From: Lolium rigidum
Lineage: Eukaryota > Streptophyta > Magnoliopsida > Poales > Poaceae
Direction of reading: 5' to 3'
Length of the DNA stretch: 64,000 bases
NCBI RefSeq assembly: GCF_022539505.1
Contig: NC_061510.1
Coordinates: forward strand, 100,394,292 to 100,458,291
In this document: one piece after another, positions 49,738 through 60,236 of the stretch
How the letters are laid out: each line of letters starts with the position of its first letter
How positions within the stretch are numbered: position 1 is the stretch's first letter
Translations under genes and position numbers: made by a program
The notes under the pieces: model-generated
Told to the model about the DNA's origin: nothing
Seen by the model: only the letters and a program-made list of their open reading frames with translations
Databases searched by the model: none

Positions 49738-51336
49738 TGATACGTCTCCGACGTATCGATAATTTCTTGTGTTCCATGCCACATTATTGATGTTATCTAC
49801 ATGTTTTATGCACACTTTATGTCATATTCGTGCATTTTCCGGAACTAACCTATTAACAAGATGCCGAAGTGCCGATTCTTTGTTTTCGCTCGTTTTTGGT
49901 TTCGAAATCCTAGTAAAGAAATATTCTCGGAATTGGACGAAATAAAAGCCCGGAGGCCTATTTTCTCACGAAGCTTCCGAAGACCGAAGACGAGACGAAG
50001 AGGGGCCACGGGGTGGCCAAACCCTAGGCGGCGCGGCCCCCCCTGGCCGCGCGGCCCCGTGGTGTGGCCCCCCGTGCCGCCTCTCGACTTGCCCTTCCGC
50101 CTACTTAAAGCCTCCGTGACGAAACCCCCGCACCGAGAGCCACGATACGGAAAACATTACCGAGACGCCGTCGCCGCCGATCCCATCTCGGGGGATCCTG
50201 GAGATCGCCTCCCGCACCCCTGCCGGAGAGGGGAATCATCTCCCGGAGGACTCTACACCGCCATGGTCGCCTCCGGAGTGATGAGTGAGTAGTCTACCCC
50301 TGGACTATGGGTCCATAGCAGTAGCTAGATGGTTGTCTTCTCCCCATTGTGCTATCATTGTCGGATCTTGTGAGCTGCCTATCATGATCAAGATCATCTA
50401 TATGTAATTCTATATGTTGCGTTTGTTGGGATCCGATGAATAGAGAATACTTGTTATGTTGATTATCAAAGTTATGCTTATGTGTTGTTTATGATCTTGC
50501 ATGCTCTCCATTTCTAGTAGAGGCTCTGGCCAAGTTTTTACTTTTAACTCCAAGAGGGAGTACTTATGCTCGATAGTGGGTTCATGCCTGCATTGACACC
50601 TGGGACAGTGATGAGAAAGTTCTAAGGTTGTGTTGTGTCTGTTGCCACTAGGGATAAAACATTGATGCTATGTCTAAGGATGTAGTTGTTGATTACATTA
50701 CGCACCATACTTAATGCAATTGTCTGTTGCTTTGCAACTTAATACTCGGAGGGGTTCGGATGATAACCCGAAGGTGGACTTTTTAGGCATAGATGCAGTT
50801 GGATGGCGGTCTATGTACTTTGTCGTAATGCCCAATTAAATCTCACTATACTCATCATGATATGTATGTGCATGGTCATGCTCTCTTTATTTGTCAATTG
50901 CCCAACCGTAATTTGTTCACCCAACATGCTCGTTCGTCTTATGGGAGAGACACCTCTAGTGAACCGTGGACCCCGGTCCAATTCTCTTTACTTGAAATAC
51001 AATCTACTACAATACTTGTTTTTACTGTTTTCTCTCGCAAACAATCATCTTCCACACAATACGGTTAATCCTTTGTTACAGCAAGCCGGTGAGATTGACA
51101 ACCTCACTCGTTTCGTTGGGGCAAAGTACTTTGGTTGTGTTGTGCGAGTTCCACGTTGGCGCCGGAATCTCCGGTGTTGCGCCGCACTACATCCCGCCGC
51201 CATCAACCTTCAACGTGCTTCTTGGCTCCTCCTGGTTCGATAAACCTTGGTTTCTTTCTGAGGGAAAACTTGCTGCTGTGCGCATCATACCTTCCTCTTG
51301 GGGTTGCCCAACGAACGTGTGAAATACACGCCATCA
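49738..51336 (+). mobile_element. Element C 3' LTR (1599 bp)
   Basis: Follows the PPT, ends CACGCCATCA, then GTGTG. Confidence 0.92.
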
Positions 51337-51568
51337 GTGTGCATACAACCATTCTTGGGAGAACAATATCCATTGATTATCTTGTTATTGAATGTGCAGG
51401 AACAGGACAAATCACACTCGGAAGATCCCTGCTGAAACTATTGGGAGCAGTCATAGATATGGGAGAAGGCACCCTAAAATTCACCTCTACATCGGGGGGT
51501 AGACATAGATTCTGCCTTTTATTTCGCATTGCCTCTTTTGCTATGTTGGATGAATTTCTTTGATCCAT
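51337..51568 (+). pseudogene. Outer element D protease-like region, continued
   Basis: After the duplicated GTGTG the frame gives CIQPFLGRTISIDYLVIECA, then TGQITLGRSLLKLLGAVIDM and GEGTLKF. The I-T-L-G-R-S-L-L-K block matches the second conserved strand of Athila proteases (usually LGRPFL). It then runs into a non-coding 3' region, so RT and integrase were deleted here. Confidence 0.7.
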
Positions 51569-53715
51569 TAATGTCCAGTAGCTTTATGCAATGTCCAGAA
51601 GTGTTAAGAATGATTATGTCACCTCTGAACATATAAATTTTTATTATGCACTAACCCTCTAATGAGTTGTTTCGAGTTTGGTGTGGAGGAAGTTTTCAAG
51701 GATCAAGAGAGGGAAATGATGCAATATGATCAAGGAGAGTGAAAGCTCTAAGCTTGGGGATGCCCCGGTGGTTCATCCCTGCATATTCTAAGAAGACTCA
51801 AGCGTCTAAGCTTGGGGATGCCCAAGGCATCCCCTTCTTCATCGACAACATTATCAGGTTCCTCCCCTGAAACTATATTTTTATTCCATCACATCTTATG
51901 TACTTTGCTTGGAGCGTCGGTTTGTTTTTGTTTTTGTTTTGTTTTTGTTTGAATAAATGGATCCTAGCATTCATTGTGTGGGAGAGAGACACGCTCCGCT
52001 GTTGCATATGGACAAATATTTCCTTAGGCTTTACTCATAGTATTCATGGCGAAGGTTGAATCTTCTTCGTTAAATTGTTATATGGTTGGAATCGGGAAAT
52101 GCTACATGTAGTAATTCTAAAATGTCTTGAATAATTTGATACTTGGAAATTGTTGTGCTCATGTTTAAGCTCTTGCATCATATACTTTGCACCTATTAAT
52201 GAAGAAACACATAGAGCTTGCTAAAATTTGGTTTGCATAATTGGTCTCTCTAAAGTCTAGATAATTTCTAGTATTGAGTTTTGAACAACAAGGAAGACGG
52301 TGTAGAGTCTTATAATGTTTACAATATGTCTTTTATGTGAGTTTTGCTGCACCGGTTCATCCTTGTGTTTGTTTCAAATAACCTTGCTAGCCTAAACCTT
52401 GTATCGAGAGGGAATACTTCTCATGCATCCAAAATCCTTGAGCCAACCACTATGCCATTTGTGTCCACCATACCTACCTACTACATGGTATTTCTCCGCC
52501 ATTCCAAAGTAAATTGCTTGAGTGCTATCTTCAAAATTTCCATCATTCGCCTTTGCAATATATAGCTCATGGGACAAAATAGCCTTAAAAACTATTGTGG
52601 TATTGAATATGTACTTATGCACTTTATCTCTTATTAAGTTGCTTGTTGTGCGATACCATGTTTCTGGGGACGCCATCAACTCTTTGTTGAATATCATGTG
52701 AGTTTCTATGCATGTCCGTCTTGTCTGAAGTAAGGGAGATTTACCACTCATTTAATGGTTAGAGCATGCATATTGTTAGAGAAGAACATTGGGCCGCTAA
52801 CTAAAGCCATGAATCATGGTGGAAGTTTCAGTTTTGGACAAATATCCTCAATCTCATATGAGAACATTAATTGTTGCTACATGCTTATGCATAAAAGAGG
52901 AGTCCATTATCTGTTGTCTATGTTGTCCCGGTATGGATGTCTAAGTTGAGAATAATCAAAAGCGAGAAATCCAAATGCGAGCTTTCTCTTTAGACCTTTG
53001 TACAGGCGGCATAGAGGTACCCCTTTGTGACACTTGGTTAAAACATGTGTATTGCGATGATAATCCTGGTGATCCGAGCTAATTAGGACAAGGTGCGGGC
53101 ACTATTAGTATACTATGCATGAGGCTTGCAACTTGTAAGATATAATTTACATGATACATATGCTTTATTACTACCGTTGACAAAATTGTTTCATGTTTTC
53201 AAAACCAAAGCTCTAGCACAAATATAGCAATCGATGCTTTCCTCTTTGAAGGACCATTCTTTTACTTTTATGTTGAGTCAGTTCACCTATTTCTCTCCAC
53301 CTCAAGAAGCAAACACTTGTGTGAACTGTGCATTGATTCCTACATACTTGCATATTGCACTTGTTATATTACTCTATGTTGACAATTATCCATGAGATAT
53401 ACATGTTACAAGTTGAAAGCAACCGCTGAAACTTAATCTTCCTTTGTGTTGCTTCAATACCTTTACTTTGATTTATTGCTTTATGAGTTAACTCTTATGC
53501 AAGACTTATTGATGCTTGTCTTGAAGTACTATTCATGAAAAGTCTTTGCTTTATGATTCATTTGTTTACTCATGTCATTACCATTGTTTTGATCGCTGCA
53601 TTCATTACATATGCTTACAATAGTATGATCAAGGTTATGATGGCATGTCACTCCAGAAATTATCTTTGTTATCGTTTACCTGCTCGGGACGAGCAGGAAC
53701 TAAGCTTGGGGATGC
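51569..53715 (+). mobile_element. Outer element D 3' non-coding internal region
   Basis: Close to the piece at 2220-4136 (for example AAGGACCATTCTTTTACTT) and less close to B and C. Hairpin at 51814-51834. The CTGCTC...GAGCAG stem and PPT precede the LTR. Confidence 0.85.
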
Positions 53716-55315
53716 CGATACGTCTCCGACGTATCGATAATTTCTTATGTTCCATGCCACATTATTGATGATATCTACATGTTTTATACACATTATATGT
53801 CGTATTTATGCATTTTCCGGCACTAACCTATTAACGAGATGCCGAAGAGCCGATTCTTGTTTTCTGTCGTTTTTGGTTTCAGAAATCCTAGTAAGGAAAT
53901 ATTCTCGGAATTGAACGAAATCAACGCCCGTGGTCCTATTTTTGCACGAAGCTTCCGGAAGACCGAGGGGAAACGAAGTGGGGCCACGAGGCGGCCGGAC
54001 AACGAGGCGGCGCGGCCCAAGGAGCTGGCCGCGCGGCCCTGGCATCTGGGCCCCTCGTGACGCCCCTTGACCTACCTCTTCGCCTACTTAAAGCCTCCGT
54101 GACGAAACCCCCAGTACCGAGAGCCACGATACGGAAAACCTTACTGAGACGCCGCCGCCGCCAATCCCATCTCGGGGATTCGGGAGATCGCCTCCCGGCA
54201 CCCTGCCGGAGAGGGGAATCATCTCCCGGAGGACTCTTCACCGCCATGGTCGCCTCCGGAGTGATGAGTGAGTAGTTCACCCCTGGACTATGGGTCCATA
54301 GCAGTAGCTAGATGGTTGTCTTCTCCTCATGTGCTTCATTGTCGGATCTTGTGAGCTGCCTAACATGATCAAGATCATCTATCTGTAATGCTATATGTTG
54401 TGTTTGTCGGGATCCGATGGATAGAGAATACTATGTTATGTTGATTATCAATCTATTACCTATGTGTTGTTTATGATCTTGCATGCTCTCCGTTATCAGT
54501 AGAGGCTCTGGCCAAGTTTTTGCTCTTAACTCCAAGAGGGAGTATTTATGCTCGATAGTGGGTTCATGCCTCCATTAAATCTGGGACGAAGTGACGTAAA
54601 GTTCTAAGGTTGTGGATGTGCTTGTTGCCACTAGGGATAAAACATTGATGCTATGTCCAAGGATGTAGTTATTGATTACATTACGCACCATACTTAATGC
54701 AATTGTCCGTTGTTTACAACTTAATACCTGGAAGGGGTTCGGATGATAACCTCGAAGGTGGACTTTTTAGGCATAGATGCATGCTCGGATAGCGGTCTAT
54801 GTACTTTGTCGTAATGCCCAATTAAATCTCACAATACTCATCATATCATGTATGTGCATGGTCATGCCCTCTCTATTTGTCAATTGCCCGACTGTAATTT
54901 GTTCACCCAACATGCTATTTATCTTATGGGAGAGACACCTCTAGTGAACTCGTGGACCCCGGTCCATTCTTTACATCGAATACAATCTACTCGCAATATT
55001 TGTTTTACTATTTTCTCGCAAACAATCATCATCCACACTATACATCTAATCCTTTGTTACAGCAAGCCGGTGAGATTGACAACCTCGCTGTTTCGTTGGG
55101 GCAAAGTACTTTGGTTGTGTTGTGCAGGTTCCACGTTGGCGCCGGAATCCCCGGTGTTGCGCCGCACTACATCCCGCCGCCATCAACCTTCAACGTGCTT
55201 CTTGGCTCCTCCTGGTTCGATAAACCTTGGTTTCTTTCTGAGGGAAAACTTGCTACTGTGTGCAACATACCTTCCTCTTGGGGTTCCCAACGAACGTGTG
55301 TGTTACACGCCATCA
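53716..55315 (+). mobile_element. Outer element D 3' LTR (1600 bp)
   Basis: It starts CGATACGTCTCC, where the first T of the usual TG has become C, and ends TTACACGCCATCA before the TTACA duplication. Confidence 0.9.
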
Positions 55316-56267
55316 TTACACTCAAGTTAATTGAGGCAACACTTGGATTTAAGGGAGAGAATTATCCATATACCCAGATGATTATATCATCATTGTTGTA
55401 GTAGAACCCTAACAGAATATCTCAGGCATTCTCCTGGGATATAAATTATTGAGGTAACCATATCCATTCATAATAGTATAAGAAAGAAACTATATTTAGT
55501 TGATCAAGACAATACTTAATCTTGGGAGTGAGAAACCTAATTCTTGAGAGATACCTTAGGAAGCCAAACCTTGATCATTATAAATTGAGTGATGATCATA
55601 AACCCTAAGAACTTGAGGTAGAGATATTAAGAACAAGTTGATCATGCCTAATCCATAATCATGCTCTTGAGGTATGTGAGGATAAGTTAAAGCCTAATAG
55701 GATTAGTAGATGTTATTCCCCACATGAAATGATAGGGAAATCACTAGTAATCAAATCCAGGCTTATATCTCAATCTTAACTTGTGAATCACTTGGTGATC
55801 ATCACTAGAATTTTATCCCATTTACATTACACCTATTCTTCACTTAAGAACCACAAGAAAACCTTTAGAGACAGGACCATGTCAGAAGAGTCAGATACCA
55901 CATCCACCATGGAGAAAACCTTGATTAAGCAGTAGAAGGGAACTAGCTCCCTAAATGTAGCTCCTATTTAGCTAGAATCTTTTCATAGCCTCTGTAGCTA
56001 GTTAAATACTCTACAAATAGAGTTCGTGTTAGTATTACACTACGAGTCGTTCTTCTGGAGTTATTTGCAATTTTACCTCATTGTAAAGTAGGAGGTTGTG
56101 ATGATCTTATGTAACAGAGTCTGTGTGTAATTCTATAGACATGCCTTGGACCCGCATATGTTTCTGTTGTACCACTCTGAGCGATATAATACTAGTGGAA
56201 CAGTGTTTCATTGGTGTTATATCAGACTTGCATACTACACCATGCAGTGGTATGCCGGGTCACCACA
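55316..56267 (+). mobile_element. Solo LTR, right part
   Basis: Resumes at the duplicated TTACA and ends GCCGGGTCACCACA, directly before CGTAG (56268-56272). AT-rich and non-coding. Confidence 0.75.
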
Positions 56268-58171
56268 CGTAGCCACCTAGGGTTTCCCACAAACCCAAGA
56301 GTAATAAGTTTGGTCAATAAACTCAAGCGGGAATGATGTTTAGCTCAATGAGATTGTAGATCGGGACCCTCCTCCATCTTTTTCCCAAAGGAATTTGAGT
56401 TTGATTGGGGGAAATGGGAGATCCTCAAGCTTTGGTGCTTAACAATGGAGTAGACTGAGAGAGAGAAAAAGATAGTATGCTTTGGAGCTGGGGTCAACCA
56501 ATCCCTTCCGAGAAGAAGCAGTGTCTTTAATAGTACCCTCTAGAAAATAGCTGTTTGGGCACGAAATCGGTCCCGTCGGACCAGACGCGCCAGTTGTTGC
56601 ATCGGTTGCAACCGGTCTAGCAACCAAACCACGCTCCCAAACCAGAGACCGATCGCACTAGAACCGAACAATGTTGTTTCGGTTGGTCGGTTACCTCTCG
56701 GTCCTAGGCCCGGTTCAAACTGGACCAGTCTATTTCCACACAGGTTCAACCAGCCCACCAAGTGGAGTACCAATTTCTTACCCCAAAACATTTTCTCGAA
56801 GCGAATAAGAATTGTATTCTCCTTTTGGTGTGATTAGGATGTGGTAGGGTGTGTGTAGGCTATGGCAACATCTCATCAAGCTTATCGAGTCCGCCCCTCA
56901 TAATTGTGCGGTGTTTTCTATTGACTCAAACATAATAAGAGAGGAATATAAGATAGACACCGACACTTCTTCACTTTGGCGAATGGAGGGCCTCCAATCA
57001 CCTTTCAACAACAACGGTGGATTAAAATCGGTGTATGCACTTGTAGATAACATCAGTCCCCACTTTAACTCCGGTGTCATCATTAACCAAAATAATGATT
57101 AAGTGTAAAATACATTTACAAACCCTTACCCCAATAATCACTTCACATTCAGTCGTCGACGACATATGATATATCAATAATAATAGTCCACATGTGCAAC
57201 TGGAGGACACACAAGTGCGCACAACGATTTTTTTACCATGGTGTCAAAAGTTGCCCGTTTATTGCACAACAAAGGAATCGATTCAGTGTCGTTATAATGT
57301 AAGCACTTTATTAGTAGTGAGCTACTTGACCTTCTCACCCTGGATGCATGAAGCGCTCATTAAAAATACAAAATGCAAACTCCGCACAAAAGAGAGCTTG
57401 TATGCGCGGGAGAAAAAAAATTAAAAGGTTCACTTGGATTAGCACGAGACTGAACTATAATGCGGGCCTATCCCTCCCAAAAGATTGGTCTAGTCAGTCC
57501 ATGGCTGCTAAGGGCATGGCCAATGCATAGTTTCAGGGGTGTTGCCTCACAGCTTTATCTTTGTTCGGGTGGTTCAAATTAGGTTTGGATAAGGATGCAG
57601 TCTCTTCATCAGGAGGCGACCTCTTCAGCCATAAAGTAAAAACTGAGTGAAAATGTGAGAGTGAAAGAGAAAAACCAAATCAGCTTTTGAGAGAAAGACA
57701 TATTAATGGGACCACAACATGTCATGCATAGGTCAAAAGTTTTATCCAAACCTAATTGAACAGTTATCTCCATTGGTCATGCCCTAAATAGGCTCTCACG
57801 TCTGCAACCGACCTCGTGACTATCGCAGGTAGTGAAAGAGGGAGAGGGGAAAGTGAAAGAGGGATGGACAAAGACGGCCGAGTTTCGTAGCCGAAGCCGA
57901 TGAAAGGTCATGCACGAATCTCTTCAACGGGTCAACGTTCAAACCTAAGTAGTCAAGCAGTCATGCCCAACTGGATTTAATTATATGAGCTATGAGACCG
58001 ATACTATCCAACAACACGCGCGCGCGCATCTTTTTTCTCTTTTAAAATCAGCATTCCCCTTTTCGCATTTGCATTCCTTTGCTTTTTACGGCAGCACTAG
58101 CGCTACTGCGGCAGTCCACGTATGTCTCATATTCCCCTTTGACCAGCTCAGAGTCTCACACGTCTTCCTCC
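56268..58171. other. Intergenic DNA between the nest and the MYB gene
   Basis: It opens with the right half of the LTR-like target sequence (to about 56480). 56560-56760 is rich in CCGGTT/CGGTTG motifs on both strands. A Tourist MITE lies at 57512-57784. 57830-58170 would be the MYB promoter; it contains a GCGCGCGC run near 58019. No protein is supported. Confidence 0.5.
57512..57784. mobile_element. Tourist-like MITE (273 bp)
   Basis: Ends GGGCATGGCCAATG and CATTGGTCATGCCC are inverted repeats, flanked by TAA on both sides (57509-57511 and 57785-57787), as expected for PIF/Harbinger MITEs. It lies about 390 bp before the MYB TATA box. Confidence 0.88.
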
Positions 58172-58181
58172 ACTATATATA
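58172..58181 (+). promoter_or_regulatory. TATA box of the MYB gene
   Basis: ACTATATATAG lies about 140 bp before the ATG; the leader (about 58205-58317) is CA-rich (ACACCAACAAACAACAACC), typical of a plant 5' UTR. Confidence 0.65.
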
Positions 58182-58317
58182 GCTTGCCTCCCCATCTCTT
58201 TGTCACATCAACAATTTCACACCAACAAACAACAACCAACTCCAAGGCTGCAAGCTCGAGCTCACTTCATCAGACTGTACAATTCTAGATCGCTTCAACT
58301 CCTTCGTGCCGAAAGTA

Positions 58318-59151
58318 ATGGAGACGATTTGGATGGAGCAGCCCTGTGGCAGGGCGGCATCGGCGGTGGAGCTCCGGAGAGGGCCGTGGACGGTGGAGGA
58401 GGACGCGCTCCTTGCCGGCTACGTCGGCGCGCACGGCGAGGGCCGGTGGAACGAGCTGGCCGTCGCGGCGGGGCTGAGGCGCACGGGCAAGAGCTGCCGG
58501 CTCCGGTGGCTCAACTACCTCCGCCCCGACGTCCGGCGCGGCGACTTCACGCCGCGGGAGCAGCTGCTCATCCTGGAGCTCCATTTCCGGTGGGGCAACC
58601 GCTGGTCCAAGATCGCGGGGGAGATGCCGGGGAGGACGGACAACGAGATCAAGAACTACTGGCGAACCAGGGTGCAGAAGCACGCCAAGCAGCTCAACTG
58701 CGACGTCGACAGCAAGCAGTTCCACGACGTCATGAGGCACGTCTGGATGCCGCGCCTCCTCGAGAGGATCCAGGCAACCTCCACGCCCACGCCCAGCCTG
58801 GAACACGGGGAGCCCTTGCCCATGTACCGGCAGCAGAGTGTTGCTTCGAACAGTCCGTTGGCAGCATGCAGCGGCACCGGCATGTGCCATTCTTCGTCGA
58901 GCTGGGCGGGTTCATCGGCGTCTCTAGAGGTGCAGTTCCCGTCCAACCAGCTTGTGATGAACGCCGGCGGCGCGGCGGGTTGTTGGCCAGGAAGCGAGCA
59001 GTGTGGCAGCGGGAGCGAGGACATATTCGACCAGAGCTGGCTGGAGCTCCTCGCTCGTGCCTGCGACGACGGCGCGGAGTCTGTGCTGTTTCCAGACCTT
59101 GAATTGGGAGACACTACAAGTGGAGTGTGCGAATATTCGATCGAGCGATAA
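58318..59151 (+). CDS. R2R3-MYB transcription factor, subgroup 20-like
   Basis: 277 residues, one exon. R2 (about 21-70) is [17 protein letters not shown]...[14 protein letters not shown] with Trp at 24, 44 and 64; R3 (about 74-121) is [17 protein letters not shown]...[20 protein letters not shown] with Trp at 95 and 115. The [38 protein letters not shown] stretch that follows is the signature of the MYB2/62/78/108/112/116 group. Members are nuclear regulators of stress, ABA/JA or phosphate-starvation and flower senescence responses. The start at 58318 follows a TATA box and leader; METIWMEQ... is a reasonable head. Most relatives have introns in the MYB repeats and this copy has none. The stop sits only ~10-45 bp from the end of an antisense kinase remnant, so the natural 3' end may have been trimmed by rearrangement. 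Confidence 0.92.
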   Translation: METIWMEQPCGRAASAVELRRGPWTVEEDALLAGYVGAHGEGRWNELAVAAGLRRTGKSCRLRWLNYLRPDVRRGDFTPREQLLILELHFRWGNRWSKIAGEMPGRTDNEIKNYWRTRVQKHAKQLNCDVDSKQFHDVMRHVWMPRLLERIQATSTPTPSLEHGEPLPMYRQQSVASNSPLAACSGTGMCHSSSSWAGSSASLEVQFPSNQLVMNAGGAAGCWPGSEQCGSGSEDIFDQSWLELLARACDDGAESVLFPDLELGDTTSGVCEYSIER

Positions 59152-59159
59152 GAAGGTCC

Positions 59160-60116
59160 CGTAGGAATCCGCGTTCTTTCTGCTCTTGGGCGACACCCAC
59201 TTGTTCTTGACATCTTCAATCTTCCTGTCGAGCACAGCAGCGGATGCCAAGAACGGGTGCTGCAGCAGCTGCGCCGCCGTGCACCGATCACTGGCTTTCC
59301 TGGTCAGGCACCCGGCCAAGAAATCCTTCGCCTCCGCGGACAGCCACTGGGGCACGTCTGGTACCGCGTCGGTGTACGCGATCCGATGCATCGCCGCGAG
59401 AAGAGAAGGTGTTTGGCGTGTGTGCGATTTGGATTAGAAACTAGGGAAGGAACACGCGCTCGCGGCGGCGGCGGCGATGCCCTTTTGTGGAGCTTGACCG
59501 ACCTTGGCGCTCGGCCTCGTTCTAAACCCGCGTGTATTTTTATTTTTTTTTAAGAATCTAAACCCGCGTGTTGGAAACTATCCAACCGTGTGAAATATGG
59601 GATCACCGGGTCATTTCTGAGGCGGACAGCCATTGGGGCACCTCTGGCACGGCGTTCGTGTAGCCGATGCGATGCATCGCGGCGAGCGCGTCGCCGTCCA
59701 TTCCGCTCCAGGGCGCGCGGCCGGTGGCCATCTCGACGACCATGCATCCAAGAGCCCACACGTCGGCCGCCGGGCCCTGCTCCTCCCCGCGCGCCACCTC
59801 CGGCGCCATGAATGCAGGCGTGCCGCCAATGATCTTCTCGCTGTCAGCGGAGCTTCTGGCGCACCCGAAGTCAGCCAGCTTGGCACGGCCGTCGGCGCCG
59901 ATCACGACGTTCCTCGCCTTGACGTGCCCGTGCACGACGGACTCCTCGTGGAGGTAGGCCAGCCCGGCTGCGATGTCCGCTGCGTACGCTCTGATCGCGC
60001 GGTCGTCGAGCCCTCCGGTCCTCGCCACCTCGTCGGCGAGCGAGCCGCCGGGGGCGAACTCGAGGAGGAGCTGGTATAATCCGCACCCGCGTCCACCGCT
60101 CGCTGATCATTGCCAT
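59160..60116 (-). pseudogene. Broken MAPKKK (plant MAPKKK17/18-like) gene
   Basis: A minus-strand MAP kinase kinase kinase of the small intronless plant type, wrecked by rearrangement. The ATG (60116-60114) opens MAMISERWTRVR, the normal start. The Gly-rich loop and catalytic Lys region are deleted and reading shifts frame to YQLLLEFAPGGSLADEVA. The catalytic loop reads VVHGHVKARN where the family has HGDVK, so the essential Asp is His. KLADFGCAR, GTPAFMAPEVARGEEQGP and DVWALGCMVVEMATGRAPWS follow. The frame ends near 59617 at VPQWLSA. After ~220 bp of promoter-like DNA a second copy of the same segment (MHRIAYTDAVPDVPQWLSAE) continues through DFLAGCLTRKASDRCTAAQL to KNKWVSPKS near 59190. Two tandem paralogues fused by deletion would explain this. 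No active kinase can result. Confidence 0.85.
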
Positions 60117-60226
60117 GTTCTTCCCTCTGTTCCCAATCGAGAATTGCGATGTAGTGGTGGTTTGTGTTGGTGCTCTGTTGTTCTTGTGCTGCAGATGAGT
60201 TACTTTTCTATGGCGGGTGAACGTAT

Positions 60227-60236
60227 GTATATATAG
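60227..60236 (-). promoter_or_regulatory. TATA box of the broken MAPKKK gene
   Basis: The minus strand reads CCTATATATACATACG about 112 bp before the ATG at 60116, followed by a CA-rich leader. The promoter is better preserved than the coding region. Confidence 0.6.

Larger units (their letters stand above)
45291..51336 (+). mobile_element. Inner Athila-type element C, complete (6046 bp)
   Basis: Flanked by GTGTG (45286-45290 and 51337-51341). LTRs 45291-46888 and 49738-51336 share private variants such as CCCGGAGGCC and the single-C GTGACGAAACCCCCGCACC. The primer site at 46900-46917 has one mismatch to tRNA-Asp. Almost all coding sequence is deleted. It inserted into the protease region of D. 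Confidence 0.93.
36137..55315 (+). mobile_element. Outer Athila-type element of the nest (element D)
   Basis: Bounded by TTACA at 36132-36136 and 55316-55320. Its LTRs (36137-37284 plus 43997-44443; 53716-55315) share private variants such as TTATACACATTATATGTCGT near the start, which the inner elements lack. A perfect primer site for tRNA-Asp lies at 44455-44472. It spans 19179 bp, but removal of the two inserted relatives leaves about 6.4 kb. The coding part is limited to gag and a protease-like region. RT, RNase H and integrase are absent, so it relied on other elements. Confidence 0.92.

Noticed and set aside
36137..54000. Regularly recurring TGATACGTCTCC blocks as a tandem satellite
   Set aside because: Spacing is irregular, and each block is the start of a ~1.6-kb LTR with PPT or target duplication on its left. 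Nesting explains the pattern.
58285..58890. 201-codon minus-strand frame opposite the MYB gene
   Set aside because: Shadow of the GC-rich MYB coding sequence; no recognisable domain.
58200..59102. 300-codon frame overlapping the MYB gene
   Set aside because: It is a GC-rich shadow in another frame. The MYB frame has the conserved domain and the proper start.
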